DNA of 13,515 bases from the NCBI GenBank assembly GCA_947457975.1, contig CANGYC010000035.1:1-13515 (forward strand). Reading direction: 5' to 3'. The translations under genes and the position numbers were made by a program. The DNA is from Comamonadaceae bacterium. Lineage in GTDB: Bacteria > Pseudomonadota > Gammaproteobacteria > Burkholderiales > Burkholderiaceae_C. Below are positions 1-7,239 of this stretch, piece by piece; positions within the stretch are counted from its first letter, which is position 1, and every line of letters begins with the position of its first letter. A model generated the notes under the pieces. The model saw only the letters and a program-made list of their open reading frames with translations, searched no databases and was not told where the DNA came from.

Positions 1-874
1 AACTCTGCGGGCCGCAGGCGCTTGACGTTCCAGGTGTGGAAGTACTCGTGGCTGATCAAGCCCTGCAGCGTGGTGTAGCCCTCAGGCGCCTTGTCCTGAC
101 CCTGTAGGGGCAGGTCGCGCCGGGCACAAATGAGGGCGGTGGAGTTGCGGTGCTCCAGACCGCCATAGCCCTCGTGCACCGCATGCAGCATGAACACGTA
201 CTGCTTGAATGGTGGCTTCTTGCTGCCGTGCCAGAAGCGGATCTGGGTTTCACAGATCTTTTGTGCATCGCGCAGCAGCCGCTCGCCGTCGAAGCTGGGC
301 GCCGCGCCCGAGACCACGAAGCGGTGGGCCACGCCACCGGCCTTGAAGTGGCCGCTCCACAGCAGGCCCATCGTGACGGGGCAGTCAGCCAGTTCGTCGT
401 AGTCGGCGGCCAGGTACTGGCCGAAGCCACGCTCATCGATGGCCTGGGCCGGCAGGCCCGTGGCCAGCGTCCAGTCTTTCAGGCCCTTGGGCGCAGGCAC
501 GTCCAGGCCATGCGGCCGCGACTCGTGGCCCTCGGCGCGCAGGCAGAGGCTCGTGGCGTTGAAAAAACCGCGTTCGTGGTTGAGCAGCGCGGTGCGCACC
601 GAGGGGTCGTGCGCATAAACCTCGTAGCTCAACTCCAGCGGGCGTGCTGGAGTGGACTTGATCTCCCAGCTGCACTTGTCCACCTGCAAGGCGTCCAGCG
701 TCTGCCGGCCCTGGCGTGCCCGCAGCTTCTGCAGCTGCCCGGAATCCACACCGGCAGGCTCACCCGCTGCGTGGCCAGCGGCCGGGCGATGCGCAGCGTC
801 ACGCGAAACAGGTGTGCGTGCCGGTCGGCGATCTCGACGCAATAGTGGACGGCTGGGGCGCTGGCCTTGGGCAT
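1..874 (-). pseudogene. M61-family metallopeptidase (glycyl aminopeptidase-like), N-terminal part, frameshifted
   Basis: Starts MPKASAPAVHYCVEIADRHA at 874, five bases after the dsbC stop, and runs off the left edge. The first frame reads family-like sequence to PVWIPGS (codon at 736-734) and then becomes nonsense, stopping at 631-629. From 734 a second frame reads LQKLRARQGRQTLDALQVDK and continues without a stop to base 1. It passes GYGGLEHRNSTALI and the zinc motif HEYFH (50-36) within ISHEYFHTWNVKRLRP, which is diagnostic of M61 peptidases. In family members I remember, PGS is followed by about nine residues like YLVREFAKN before LQ. The frame offset fits a loss of 28 bases (any loss must be 3n+1). 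Without that stretch the protein cannot be made in one frame, so I call it a pseudogene, though an assembly error is possible. Family members are about 600 residues; roughly the first 290 codons are here. It is the last gene of the ubiH-dsbC unit. Confidence 0.85.
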
Positions 875-879
875 GGGGT

Positions 880-1620
880 TCAGCGCGCCTCGGCCAGCAG
901 TTTTTCGACCTCGGCCGCCGGCAGCGCGCCAGGGATGCGTTTGCCGTTGGCCAGCACCAGGGTGGGGGTGCCGGTGATGCGGTGCTTGCGGCTGAACTCG
1001 ACGTTGCGCGCCAGCGCCGAGCTGTCGCACTCGCCCATCACGCGCGGGGCTGGGCGGTCGTGCACCATCAGGTCGGTCCAGGCTCGGACCTTGTCACGCG
1101 CGCACCAGACCTGCCGTGACTTTTCGGTCGAGTCCGCGCCCAGGATCGGCAAGAGGAAGAGGTGGATGGTGACGTCGTTGATCTTCTGCAGGTCGCGCTC
1201 GAAGCGTTTGCAATAGCCGCAGTTGGGGTCTTCGAAGACCGCGAGCTTGCGCCGACCGTTGCCGCGCACGATGGTGAAGGCGTCTTCCAGGGGCAGGCTA
1301 TCGAAGGCGATGGCGCTGAGCTTGTCCAGCCGCTCCTCGGTGATGTTCTTGCGGGTGCGCGTGTCGATCAGCTGACCCTGCAGGATGAAGCTGGCATCGG
1401 CGTCGGTGTAGATGATGTCCTGGCCGATGCGCACCTCGAAGACGCCGGCCATGGGCGTGCGGCTGACTTCATCAATCTTGGGAATGCCGGGCAGGCGTTC
1501 GCTCAGGTTCTTGCGAATGGCCGCTTCCTGCGCGGGCGTTTGCGCCAGGACCTGTGCGGCCAGCAGCAGGCCGGCCAGGGCGGCCGCCAGCCGGCGTGCC
1601 ATCAGGAGAGAGGTGTTCAT
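880..1620 (-). CDS. dsbC: Thiol:disulfide interchange protein DsbC (periplasmic disulfide isomerase)
   Basis: A 246-residue exported protein that reshuffles wrong disulfides in periplasmic proteins. DsbC works as a V-shaped dimer kept reduced by DsbD. Residues 1-26 form a signal peptide (basic start, hydrophobic LAAALAGLLLAAQVLA, cleavage probably after A26). Residues about 30-110 are the dimerisation domain, including GVFEVRIGQDIIYTDADASF. The thioredoxin fold follows, with VFEDPNCGYCKRFE carrying the redox pair C134 and C137, and the cis-proline loop GTPT at 217-220. C173 and C198 match the second, structural cysteine pair of DsbC. Length is close to the E. coli protein (236). The gene starts 12 bases after the ubiH-family stop, with AAGGA about eight bases upstream of the ATG, so the two are probably co-transcribed. 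The identification is firm at the DsbC/DsbG level, and the CGYC motif favours DsbC. Confidence 0.93.
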   Translation of the reverse strand: MNTSLLMARRLAAALAGLLLAAQVLAQTPAQEAAIRKNLSERLPGIPKIDEVSRTPMAGVFEVRIGQDIIYTDADASFILQGQLIDTRTRKNITEERLDKLSAIAFDSLPLEDAFTIVRGNGRRKLAVFEDPNCGYCKRFERDLQKINDVTIHLFLLPILGADSTEKSRQVWCARDKVRAWTDLMVHDRPAPRVMGECDSSALARNVEFSRKHRITGTPTLVLANGKRIPGALPAAEVEKLLAEAR

Positions 1621-1632
1621 GAGGAGGGTCCT

Positions 1633-2733
1633 TCAGCCCATGGCCTGGCGGGTCAGCCAGGTGGTGATGAATCGGTTGCGCCCCAGGGCATTCATGCCCC
1701 AGTTGCGCAGTGCTTGCCAGCGGGCATCGCTGTGTGAAAAAAGGCCTTGCAGGCCGTCGGTGACCAGGCCCATGGCCAGCACATCGGCCTGGCGGGAGCG
1801 CTCGTAGCGGCGCAGCAGTTTTTCATCGCCCAGGCCGCGCCAGTATTCGCGCTCGTGCAGCACCCGGGCCAGGGTCTTCACGTCGGCCAGGCCCAGGTTC
1901 AGGCCCTGGCCGGCCAGCGGGTGCACGGTGTGGGCCGCGTCGCCGGCCAGCGCCCAGCCCGGGCCCACCCAGCGTTCGGCCCGGCTGAGCGTCAGGGGCC
2001 AGCCCATCACCTGGCTGCTCAGGCTCAGGCGCCCGACTTCGGGGCCGGCTGCCGCCTGCAGCGCCTGCACAAACTCTTGAGCTGGCAGGGCTTCAAGCTC
2101 TGCGGCGCGGGCGCTGCCCACCGACCACACCAGCGCCAGTTCGCTCCCCTCTGCACCGCCCAGGGGCAGCAGGGCCAGGATGTCGCCCTGCTGAAACCAC
2201 TGGCGCGCCAGACCGCCATGCCGCTGGCTGCAGATGAGGCGCGCGGCCAGCGCCTTTTGCGCATAGGGCTTGACGGTCCATTGCACGCCGAAGTCCTGCC
2301 GGCTGCGGCTGTCCCGGCCTTCGCAGACCACCGTCAAGGCAGCCTGCACGCCTTCGAGCGAGTCCAGGCGCTGCACCTCGGGGGCAAAGCGCAGGGCCTG
2401 CGCCAGTTGTTCTTCCAGGGCGGGCACCTCCACCAGCCAGGCCATCTCGGCGGCCCCGTTCTGGGGGTGGAAGTCGATGCGTCCGCCGTCGTCGCCCCAG
2501 ACCTGCATGCCGGTCACAGGGGTGGCCTGGGGCTGGTCGGGCCACACCCGCAACTGCTCGAGCAGTTCGCGCGAGGCCAGGTTCAGGGCGTAGGCGCGCA
2601 CGTCCGCATGGCCGGGCGTGCGCTCGGGTGGGTGGTACAGGGCCACGCGCAAGCGCTCGCGGGCCAGCAGCAGCGCCAGGCTGCGGGCAACGATACCGTC
2701 GCCGCGGATGCAGACATCAAACCTCTGGGTCAT
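1633..2733 (-). CDS. UbiH/UbiF/Coq6-family FAD-dependent monooxygenase
   Basis: A 366-residue flavoprotein hydroxylase of the class that adds hydroxyls to the ubiquinone ring; which ring position it modifies cannot be read from sequence. The start MTQRFDVCIR (2733) was chosen because it puts the FAD-binding strand and GDGIVARSLALLLA (11-24) at the N-terminus. The frame stays open further upstream, but that part runs through the divergent leader and is not conserved-looking. The second FAD motif is clear: GDAAHTVHPLAGQGLNLGLAD at 264-284. A middle motif reads VCEGRDSRSR (136-145), in place of the more usual ADGxxSxxR. The Rossmann motif has Ala where the third Gly of GxGxxG usually stands. It is first in the leftward unit with dsbC and the M61 gene and divergent from the MOSC gene. 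The C-terminus (VTDGLQGLFSHSDARWQALR) also fits the family. Length is slightly below E. coli UbiH (392). Confidence 0.88.
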   Translation of the reverse strand: MTQRFDVCIRGDGIVARSLALLLARERLRVALYHPPERTPGHADVRAYALNLASRELLEQLRVWPDQPQATPVTGMQVWGDDGGRIDFHPQNGAAEMAWLVEVPALEEQLAQALRFAPEVQRLDSLEGVQAALTVVCEGRDSRSRQDFGVQWTVKPYAQKALAARLICSQRHGGLARQWFQQGDILALLPLGGAEGSELALVWSVGSARAAELEALPAQEFVQALQAAAGPEVGRLSLSSQVMGWPLTLSRAERWVGPGWALAGDAAHTVHPLAGQGLNLGLADVKTLARVLHEREYWRGLGDEKLLRRYERSRQADVLAMGLVTDGLQGLFSHSDARWQALRNWGMNALGRNRFITTWLTRQAMG

Positions 2734-2738
2734 GGTGC

Positions 2739-2744
2739 ATTCTA
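2739..2744 (-). promoter_or_regulatory. Candidate -10 box for the hydroxylase-dsbC unit, close to the start codon
   Basis: Read leftward, TAGAAT matches the sigma-70 -10 consensus at five of six bases and ends only five bases before the ATG of the hydroxylase gene. If used, transcription would start at or within a base of the start codon and give a leaderless or nearly leaderless message. No convincing -35 box lies 16-18 bases upstream, and no Shine-Dalgarno sequence precedes the ATG, which fits leaderless translation. This is inference from spacing only. Confidence 0.35.
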
Positions 2745-2806
2745 AAAGCCGGTCACAATGCCGGGCGTCCCGGCGACCCATCTCCTTCTTCGCAACACGG
2801 CCAGCC

Positions 2807-3700
2807 ATGAACACCACTTCCTCGGACCGCTCCGCCGACCTGCAGGCGGTCATCACCCAGCTCTGCATCTACCCCGTCAAGTCCTGCGCCCCCCTGGTGG
2901 TCGACCAGGCTGTCCTCACCGACCAGGGCTTGGACCTCGACCGCGCCTGGATGTTGGTCGATGCGCAGGGTGAGTTTTGTTCGCAGCGCGAATTTCCCCG
3001 CCTGGCCCTGGTCCAGCCGCAGCTTCGCCACGCTGACCTGGTGCTGCGCGCCCCTGGCATGCTGCCCCTGCACCTGGCGCTTGACGGCGTGGAGGGCCCG
3101 ACCCGTGTGCGCCTGTGGGATGAGGCGCTCGATGCCTGGGACATGGGCCCGCTGGCGGCGCAGTGGTTCACGGATTTCCTGGGTGTCCCGGTGCGCCTGG
3201 TGCGTTTTGACCCTGAGGTCGAGCGCGTGTCCAGCCGCAAGTGGACCGGCGGCGAGACGGTGCTCAACCAGTTCAGCGATGGCTTTCCCCTGCTGGTGAT
3301 CAGCCAGCCTTCGCTCGACGGGCTTAACCAGCGGCTGCAGGCCGCTGGGCTGCCCGCCGTGCCCATGGCGCGATTTCGGCCCAACATCGTGCTGGCCCCG
3401 GCCCCTGGCCACACCTGGCAGGCGCACGACGAGGACCGGGTAGAGCTGCTGCGCATCCAGACCGCCGAGGGCCTGGTGCAACTGCGCCCGGCAAAGCCCT
3501 GCTCGCGCTGCATGATGGTCGACAACGATCCGCACACGGCCGAGCGCAGCCCCGGGGTGCTGGAGACCTTGCAGGGCTACCGGCAGGATGCCCGCCTGGA
3601 CGGCGCGGCGAGCTTCGGCATGAACCTCATGACGGTCTCTGGCTTCGCGCAGACGCTGGCCGTGGGCCAGCCGGTGCTGGCCAATCTGAAATTCGGCTGA
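2807..3700 (+). CDS. MOSC-domain molybdenum protein, YcbX/mARC-like
   Basis: A 297-residue cytoplasmic protein with an N-terminal MOSC beta-barrel (about 14-130; ITQLCIYPVKSC at 16-27, then LTDQGLDLDRAWMLVDAQGEF) and a C-terminal MOSC domain (about 145-295). RFRPNIVL (189-196) and KPCSRCMMVDNDP (230-242) hold the conserved cysteines that bind the molybdenum cofactor in this family. VLETLQGYRQ (251-260) resembles the matching stretch in mitochondrial mARC. Known relatives (E. coli YcbX, mARC) reduce N-hydroxylated compounds such as hydroxylaminopurines. Unlike E. coli YcbX (369 residues), there is no C-terminal 2Fe-2S ferredoxin domain, so a separate electron donor would be needed. The start MNTTSSDRSA was chosen because the upstream extension of the frame lies inside the divergent hydroxylase gene. 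The gene ends 11 bases before the end of the convergent MFS gene. Substrate is unknown. Confidence 0.87.
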   Translation: MNTTSSDRSADLQAVITQLCIYPVKSCAPLVVDQAVLTDQGLDLDRAWMLVDAQGEFCSQREFPRLALVQPQLRHADLVLRAPGMLPLHLALDGVEGPTRVRLWDEALDAWDMGPLAAQWFTDFLGVPVRLVRFDPEVERVSSRKWTGGETVLNQFSDGFPLLVISQPSLDGLNQRLQAAGLPAVPMARFRPNIVLAPAPGHTWQAHDEDRVELLRIQTAEGLVQLRPAKPCSRCMMVDNDPHTAERSPGVLETLQGYRQDARLDGAASFGMNLMTVSGFAQTLAVGQPVLANLKFG

Positions 3701-3711
3701 GCCGAGTCTGC

Positions 3712-4920
3712 TCAGCCCGCCAGGCCCGCCTTCTGGCGCCGGCGCAGTTGCACCGAGAGGAAGGTGGCCACGCTGGCCAGCACCACCGCACCGCCGGCCA
3801 TCACCCCACCCGAGCCCACGAGCGAGATCAGGCTGGCCGCCACCACAACGCCCACGGCCTGGCCCAGGAAGAGTCCGGTGGCGAACATGGACACCCCCAG
3901 GCCGCGTGCATGCGGCGCCATCTGCGTGGCATTGGCCTGCAGCGTGTTGTGCAGCATGAAGAAGGTGAAGCCACCGATCAGCATCGCCGGTGGCGCCAGT
4001 TGCCACCAGGGCGTCAGGCCCACAGTGAGCAGCGACGCGGCCATGCCGTAGCCGCCGAACAAGGCCATGCCATCTTCGCCCAGGCGGTGGATCAGGTGTT
4101 TGGCCACCATCATGTAGATCATGCCGCCCAGGCCGAACAGCGCGACGATGGCCCCCGAGGTCGACAGGGCCAGTCCGTGCACTTCATGCAGGTGGGTTGC
4201 GATGATGGCCACGATGCCGAAGCCCGCCCCGCCTTGCACCACCGCCACGGCCAGGAAACGACGGGCCCAGGGGTCGCGCAAGATCTCCAGCGTCTGGCCG
4301 AGGACGCCCTGGCGCTCGCCTTCCTGGCCTGCGGGTTGGCCCTGCCGCCGGAAATCGGCATACAGCAGGCTGCCCACGCCCAGGAAAAGCGCTGTCATCA
4401 GCACGAAGGCCCAGCGCCAGCCGACGGTGTCTACAAACACGCCGCCCATCAGCTGCCCCCCCACGATGCCCAGGGTGGTGCCCAGGCCCACGCGGGCCAG
4501 GGTTTCCTGCCGCTGGGCGTAGGGCACCGCATCACCTGTCCAGGCCAGGGACATGGGAATGATGGCCGCCGACGCAATGGCCATGGCGATGCGGGCGGCC
4601 ACCAGCAGATCCAGGTTATGGGAAAACGCAGCCGCCAGGCTGGCCAAACCGCTGGCCAGGGTGGCATAGGTGAGCACGCGGAATTTGCCGTAGCGGTCGC
4701 CCAGCGAGCCGTAGATGAGCTGGGCCAGCCCGTAAGCCACGGCAAACAGCGAGACCACCTGGGCCACGCGCGCCATGCTGGCGCTGAATTCGCGAGACAG
4801 CTCGGGCAGCATCGCGTCACACAGACGCTGCGTGGCCATGCTGCAAAAGCAGGTGAAGGACAGCAGCAGCACCGAGCGGCGGGTGTCCGCCGCCAGCACC
4901 GGCGGGGCAGGAGAAGTCAT
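3712..4920 (-). CDS. Major facilitator superfamily transporter
   Basis: A 402-residue inner-membrane protein with about 12 hydrophobic helices in two halves. The cytoplasmic loop between helices 2 and 3 carries the MFS motif A, GSLGDRYGKFRVL (71-83). The central cytoplasmic loop is polar (RRQGQPAGQEGERQ, about 190-205). The short basic C-terminus (RRRQKAGLAG) ends in the cytoplasm. The general pattern fits drug:proton antiporter-like or Bcr/AraJ-like exporters, but no substrate can be assigned. The start MTSPAPPVLAADTRRSV gives the usual short N-terminal tail before helix 1; no good ribosome-binding site is visible. It is transcribed alone and leftward, converging on the MOSC gene and diverging from the DUF2939 gene across a 346-base gap. 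Confidence 0.88.
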   Translation of the reverse strand: MTSPAPPVLAADTRRSVLLLSFTCFCSMATQRLCDAMLPELSREFSASMARVAQVVSLFAVAYGLAQLIYGSLGDRYGKFRVLTYATLASGLASLAAAFSHNLDLLVAARIAMAIASAAIIPMSLAWTGDAVPYAQRQETLARVGLGTTLGIVGGQLMGGVFVDTVGWRWAFVLMTALFLGVGSLLYADFRRQGQPAGQEGERQGVLGQTLEILRDPWARRFLAVAVVQGGAGFGIVAIIATHLHEVHGLALSTSGAIVALFGLGGMIYMMVAKHLIHRLGEDGMALFGGYGMAASLLTVGLTPWWQLAPPAMLIGGFTFFMLHNTLQANATQMAPHARGLGVSMFATGLFLGQAVGVVVAASLISLVGSGGVMAGGAVVLASVATFLSVQLRRRQKAGLAG

Positions 4921-5266
4921 CGACGAGCCAGTGGATTCTTAGCCGACTCAGTGTAGCGCCAGCCGTGCTCAGTCGGTCTTGATCTGGCGGCTCTCCATCA
5001 GTTTCTTCCAGCGCCCACCCCCAGCGGCTGCGGAGACAAGGCAGCTGACACATCTGTAACAATCTTGAAGCGATGGCCCGACCGGGGTTTGTCCTGGCCG
5101 CAACGCCTCTGCCCGGTCGCCATTTCGTGCAGGCTGTCCACTCAGACCTTTCGTGGAAAGAGACCGGGGCGCCTGCGCACCACAGGCTTATACAGGTCAA
5201 AACGCGTCTTCTGCGGGGTGGGGTGGTGTGGTGTGGCCTTGTTCCTCGTCAACCCTTTCTTGAATC
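4921..5266. other. Intergenic region between the divergent MFS and DUF2939 genes
   Basis: This 346-base stretch holds no complete gene that I can support. It must contain the promoters of both neighbours, but no box pair is convincing. TTATAC around 5189 and TACACT on the minus strand near 4955 are weak -10 candidates. Read leftward, 4969-5019 encodes GGRWKKLMESRQIKTD followed by a stop, with GC-rich third positions. Upstream this frame becomes cysteine-rich and unconvincing, so it may be the eroded tail of a lost gene or chance. At 5215-5236 the plus strand is very rich in G with interspersed T (runs of 4, 4, 2, 2 and 2 G). It lies 30 bases before the DUF2939 start, in what is probably its leader. 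Confidence 0.5.
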
Positions 5267-5824
5267 ATGAAAAACCGCCTGTCCCTCGCTGTTGCAGCCC
5301 TGCTGTTGGTTCTGGTCGGGGTGGGTGCCTACTGGTACCTCTCGCCCTATGTGGCCCTTCAAAGCATGGCCGCTGCCGCCAAAGCCAAGGACGCGGACAA
5401 ATTTAATGAGGGCGTGGACTACCCGCGTTTGAGGGACAGCTTGAAGGGCCAGTTGGCCGCCCAGGTGGCCAAGACCGTCGGGGCGCAGTCCTCCAATCCC
5501 TTCGGTGCATTTGGTGCCATGCTCGGCATGGCCATGGTCAATCAGATGGTCGATGCCTTCGTTCGGCCCGAGATGGTCATGCAGATGATCAAGGAAGGCC
5601 GGATCAAGGCGGACCATCCTGTGGCCACGTCCTCCTCGGCTGCACCGTCCGGTGTTGAAGAGCCCAAATGGGTTCTCGAACGCCAGGGTGTCGATCGGGT
5701 GATCGCGATCCCTCAACAGGGCGCTGTGCCCGTGATGGCAGACCGGCTGGGATTTGTGTTCGAGCGTTCAGGCTTTGCGACCTGGCGGCTGACTGAACTG
5801 CGCATTAGCTTTGAGGGCAAGTGA
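5267..5824 (+). CDS. DUF2939 family membrane-anchored protein
   Basis: A 185-residue protein of unknown function. Residues about 5-25 (LSLAVAALLLVLVGVGAYWYL) are one hydrophobic segment after a short basic start, acting as a signal anchor. There is no lipobox cysteine, so the rest probably sits in the periplasm. The segment YLSPYVALQSMAAAAKAKDADKF followed by VDYPRLRDSLKGQL is the recognisable DUF2939 signature (a small helical repeat placed right after the membrane segment). A methionine-rich, hydrophobic middle (AFGAMLGMAMVNQMVDAF) and a beta-rich tail (GFVFERSGFATWRLTELRISF) follow, with a low-complexity Ser/Ala linker near 120-128 between them. No clear Shine-Dalgarno sequence precedes the ATG. 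The gene stands alone between divergent MFS and downstream ychF, followed by hairpins. The assignment is from memory of the signature. Confidence 0.8.
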   Translation: MKNRLSLAVAALLLVLVGVGAYWYLSPYVALQSMAAAAKAKDADKFNEGVDYPRLRDSLKGQLAAQVAKTVGAQSSNPFGAFGAMLGMAMVNQMVDAFVRPEMVMQMIKEGRIKADHPVATSSSAAPSGVEEPKWVLERQGVDRVIAIPQQGAVPVMADRLGFVFERSGFATWRLTELRISFEGK

Positions 5825-5826
5825 TC

Positions 5827-5850
5827 AGCACGCCCGGGCCTGTGCTTGTT
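5827..5850 (+). terminator. Possible weak terminator after the DUF2939 gene
   Basis: AGCAC (5827-5831) can pair with GTGCT (5842-5846) around a GC-rich core containing CCCGGG. The 3' arm is followed by TGTTTG, a poor T-tract. It begins two bases after the stop codon, the right place for a terminator, but the stem is imperfect and the T-run broken. Confidence 0.35.
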
Positions 5851-5855
5851 TGAAA

Positions 5856-5886
5856 AGCGGGTGTATTCGGCGTATTCGCACCCGCT
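5856..5886 (-). terminator. Perfect 8-bp hairpin with T-run on the minus strand
   Basis: AGCGGGTG (5856-5863) pairs perfectly with CACCCGCT (5879-5886) across a 15-base loop that contains TATTCG twice. On the minus strand the stem is followed by TTTTC, so it has the look of a leftward Rho-independent terminator. On the plus strand it is followed by AGAGG and would not terminate. No leftward gene is visible to its right, so its role is unclear. Confidence 0.35.
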
Positions 5887-5938
5887 AGAGGCGCCTGATC
5901 GCAGCACTTGCGCCATGCCGCAGGGATGGGCTGATCAG

Positions 5939-5944
5939 TACAAT
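5939..5944 (+). promoter_or_regulatory. Candidate -10 box upstream of ychF
   Basis: TACAAT matches the sigma-70 -10 consensus at five of six positions and lies about 170 bases upstream of the ychF start. The best-looking -35 half (TTGCGC at 5908) is 25 bases away, too far for a standard promoter, so the call is weak. The leader between this box and ychF holds no reading frame that looks coding. Confidence 0.3.
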
Positions 5945-6115
5945 CGTTCGCAGCTATTCCAGGGTACATCCAGCCTACCTAAGGCGCTGGCCGAGCGTTG
6001 TTCGCAGGCCCGCCATCCCCGTCTCGGATCCTTGCGCCTGGCGCGCCCCCATCGCCTGAGCCTGTGTGCGGGGCTTGGTGGGTAGGCGGGGTCTTGATTT
6101 ACAAGGAAATTTCCC

Positions 6116-7207
6116 ATGAGTTTGAAATGCGGCATCGTGGGCTTGCCCAACGTCGGCAAGTCCACCCTGTTCAATGCCCTGACCAAGGCCGGCATCGCGG
6201 CAGAGAACTACCCCTTTTGCACCATCGAGCCCAACACGGGCGTGGTGGAGGTGCCCGACCCCCGGCTGGGGCAGCTGGCCGAGATCGTGCAGCCCGAGCG
6301 CGTGGTGCCTGCCATCGTGGAGTTTGTGGACATTGCCGGCCTGGTGGCTGGCGCCAGCACCGGCGAGGGCCTGGGCAACAAGTTCCTGGCGCACATCCGC
6401 GAGACCGATGCCATCGTGAATGTGGTGCGCTGTTTCGAAGATGACAACGTGATCCACGTGGCCAACAAGGTGGACCCGATTGCCGACATCGAGGTCATCC
6501 AGACCGAGCTGTGTCTGGCCGATCTTGCCGCTGTGGAAAAAGCCCTGCACCGCGTGAGCAAGACGGCCCGCTCGGGGGACAAGGAGTCGATCAAGCAGGT
6601 CGCCATCCTGGAGAAATGCCAGGCGGCCCTGAACGACACGCAGCCGGTGCGCACCATCGATTTCAGCAAGGAAGAGCGCGCGCAGCTGCAGCAGTTTTTC
6701 TTGATCACCGCCAAGCCCGCCATGTTTGTGGCCAACGTGTCCGAAGACGGGTTTGAGAACAACCCCTTTCTGGACCGACTCAAGGCTTTTGCGGCCAAGC
6801 AGAACGCACCGGTGGTGGCGATTTGCGCCAAGATCGAAGCCGAGCTCTCGGAGATGGATGACGCTGACCGACTGGAGTTCCTCAAGGAGCTGGGCCAGGA
6901 CGAGCCCGGCCTCAATCGCCTGATCCGCGCCGCGTACACCCTGCTGGGCCTGCAGACCTACTTCACCGCCGGTGTGAAAGAGGTGCGTGCATGGACCATC
7001 CATGTGGGCGACACCGGCCCGCAGGCCGCCGGCGTGATTCACACCGACTTTGAAAAGGGCTACATCCGGGCCCAGACCATTGCCTTTGATGACTTCATCA
7101 CCTTCAAGGGCGAGCAAGGCGCCAAGGACGCGGGCAAGATGCGCGCCGAGGGCAAGGAGTACGTCGTCAAGGACGGCGACGTGATGAATTTCTTGTTCAG
7201 CGCCTGA
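6116..7207 (+). CDS. ychF: Redox-regulated ATPase YchF (Obg-like, OLA1 family)
   Basis: A 363-residue cytoplasmic P-loop protein of the TRAFAC Obg family that hydrolyses ATP rather than GTP and binds ribosomes. In E. coli it modulates translation starts and the oxidative stress response. The P-loop is GLPNVGKST (9-17). The switch II/Walker B region is [19 protein letters not shown] (72-90). NVSE (207-210) stands where other GTPases carry NKxD, which is the hallmark of the ATP-preferring YchF/OLA1 group. A helical coiled region lies between the G motifs. The C-terminal TGS domain begins near [20 protein letters not shown] and ends [15 protein letters not shown]. Length equals that of E. coli YchF (363). 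AAGGA lies eight bases before the ATG. In many proteobacteria pth precedes ychF; here the preceding gene is DUF2939 instead. An amidase gene follows 32 bases downstream on the same strand. Confidence 0.97.
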   Translation: MSLKCGIVGLPNVGKSTLFNALTKAGIAAENYPFCTIEPNTGVVEVPDPRLGQLAEIVQPERVVPAIVEFVDIAGLVAGASTGEGLGNKFLAHIRETDAIVNVVRCFEDDNVIHVANKVDPIADIEVIQTELCLADLAAVEKALHRVSKTARSGDKESIKQVAILEKCQAALNDTQPVRTIDFSKEERAQLQQFFLITAKPAMFVANVSEDGFENNPFLDRLKAFAAKQNAPVVAICAKIEAELSEMDDADRLEFLKELGQDEPGLNRLIRAAYTLLGLQTYFTAGVKEVRAWTIHVGDTGPQAAGVIHTDFEKGYIRAQTIAFDDFITFKGEQGAKDAGKMRAEGKEYVVKDGDVMNFLFSA

Positions 7208-7239
7208 TCGGCTGCGCAAGCCTCACCCCCCCAGGAGCG

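Noticed and set aside
2760..2774. A six-pair GC hairpin (GCCGGG, CCCGGC) in the leader of the MOSC gene
   Set aside because: Short palindromes of this kind are expected by chance in GC-rich DNA, and its place suggests no definite role.
2618..2806. An earlier start for the MOSC gene that would add 63 residues
   Set aside because: The extension lies inside the divergent hydroxylase gene and its leader, and family similarity begins after MNTTSSDRSA.
2753..4006. A 417-codon minus-strand frame across the MOSC gene and the end of the MFS gene
   Set aside because: It overlaps two well-supported genes and gives a low-complexity His/Gln/Gly product; a shadow of GC-rich codons.
3748..4956. A 402-codon open frame on the plus strand opposite the MFS gene
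   Set aside because: Its translation is rich in His, Gln and Gly without domain pattern and mirrors the codon bias of the MFS gene, whose own product has clear membrane helices and motif A.
5975..7219. A 414-codon minus-strand frame opposite ychF
   Set aside because: YchF is unambiguous on the plus strand; the antisense frame has no recognisable features.
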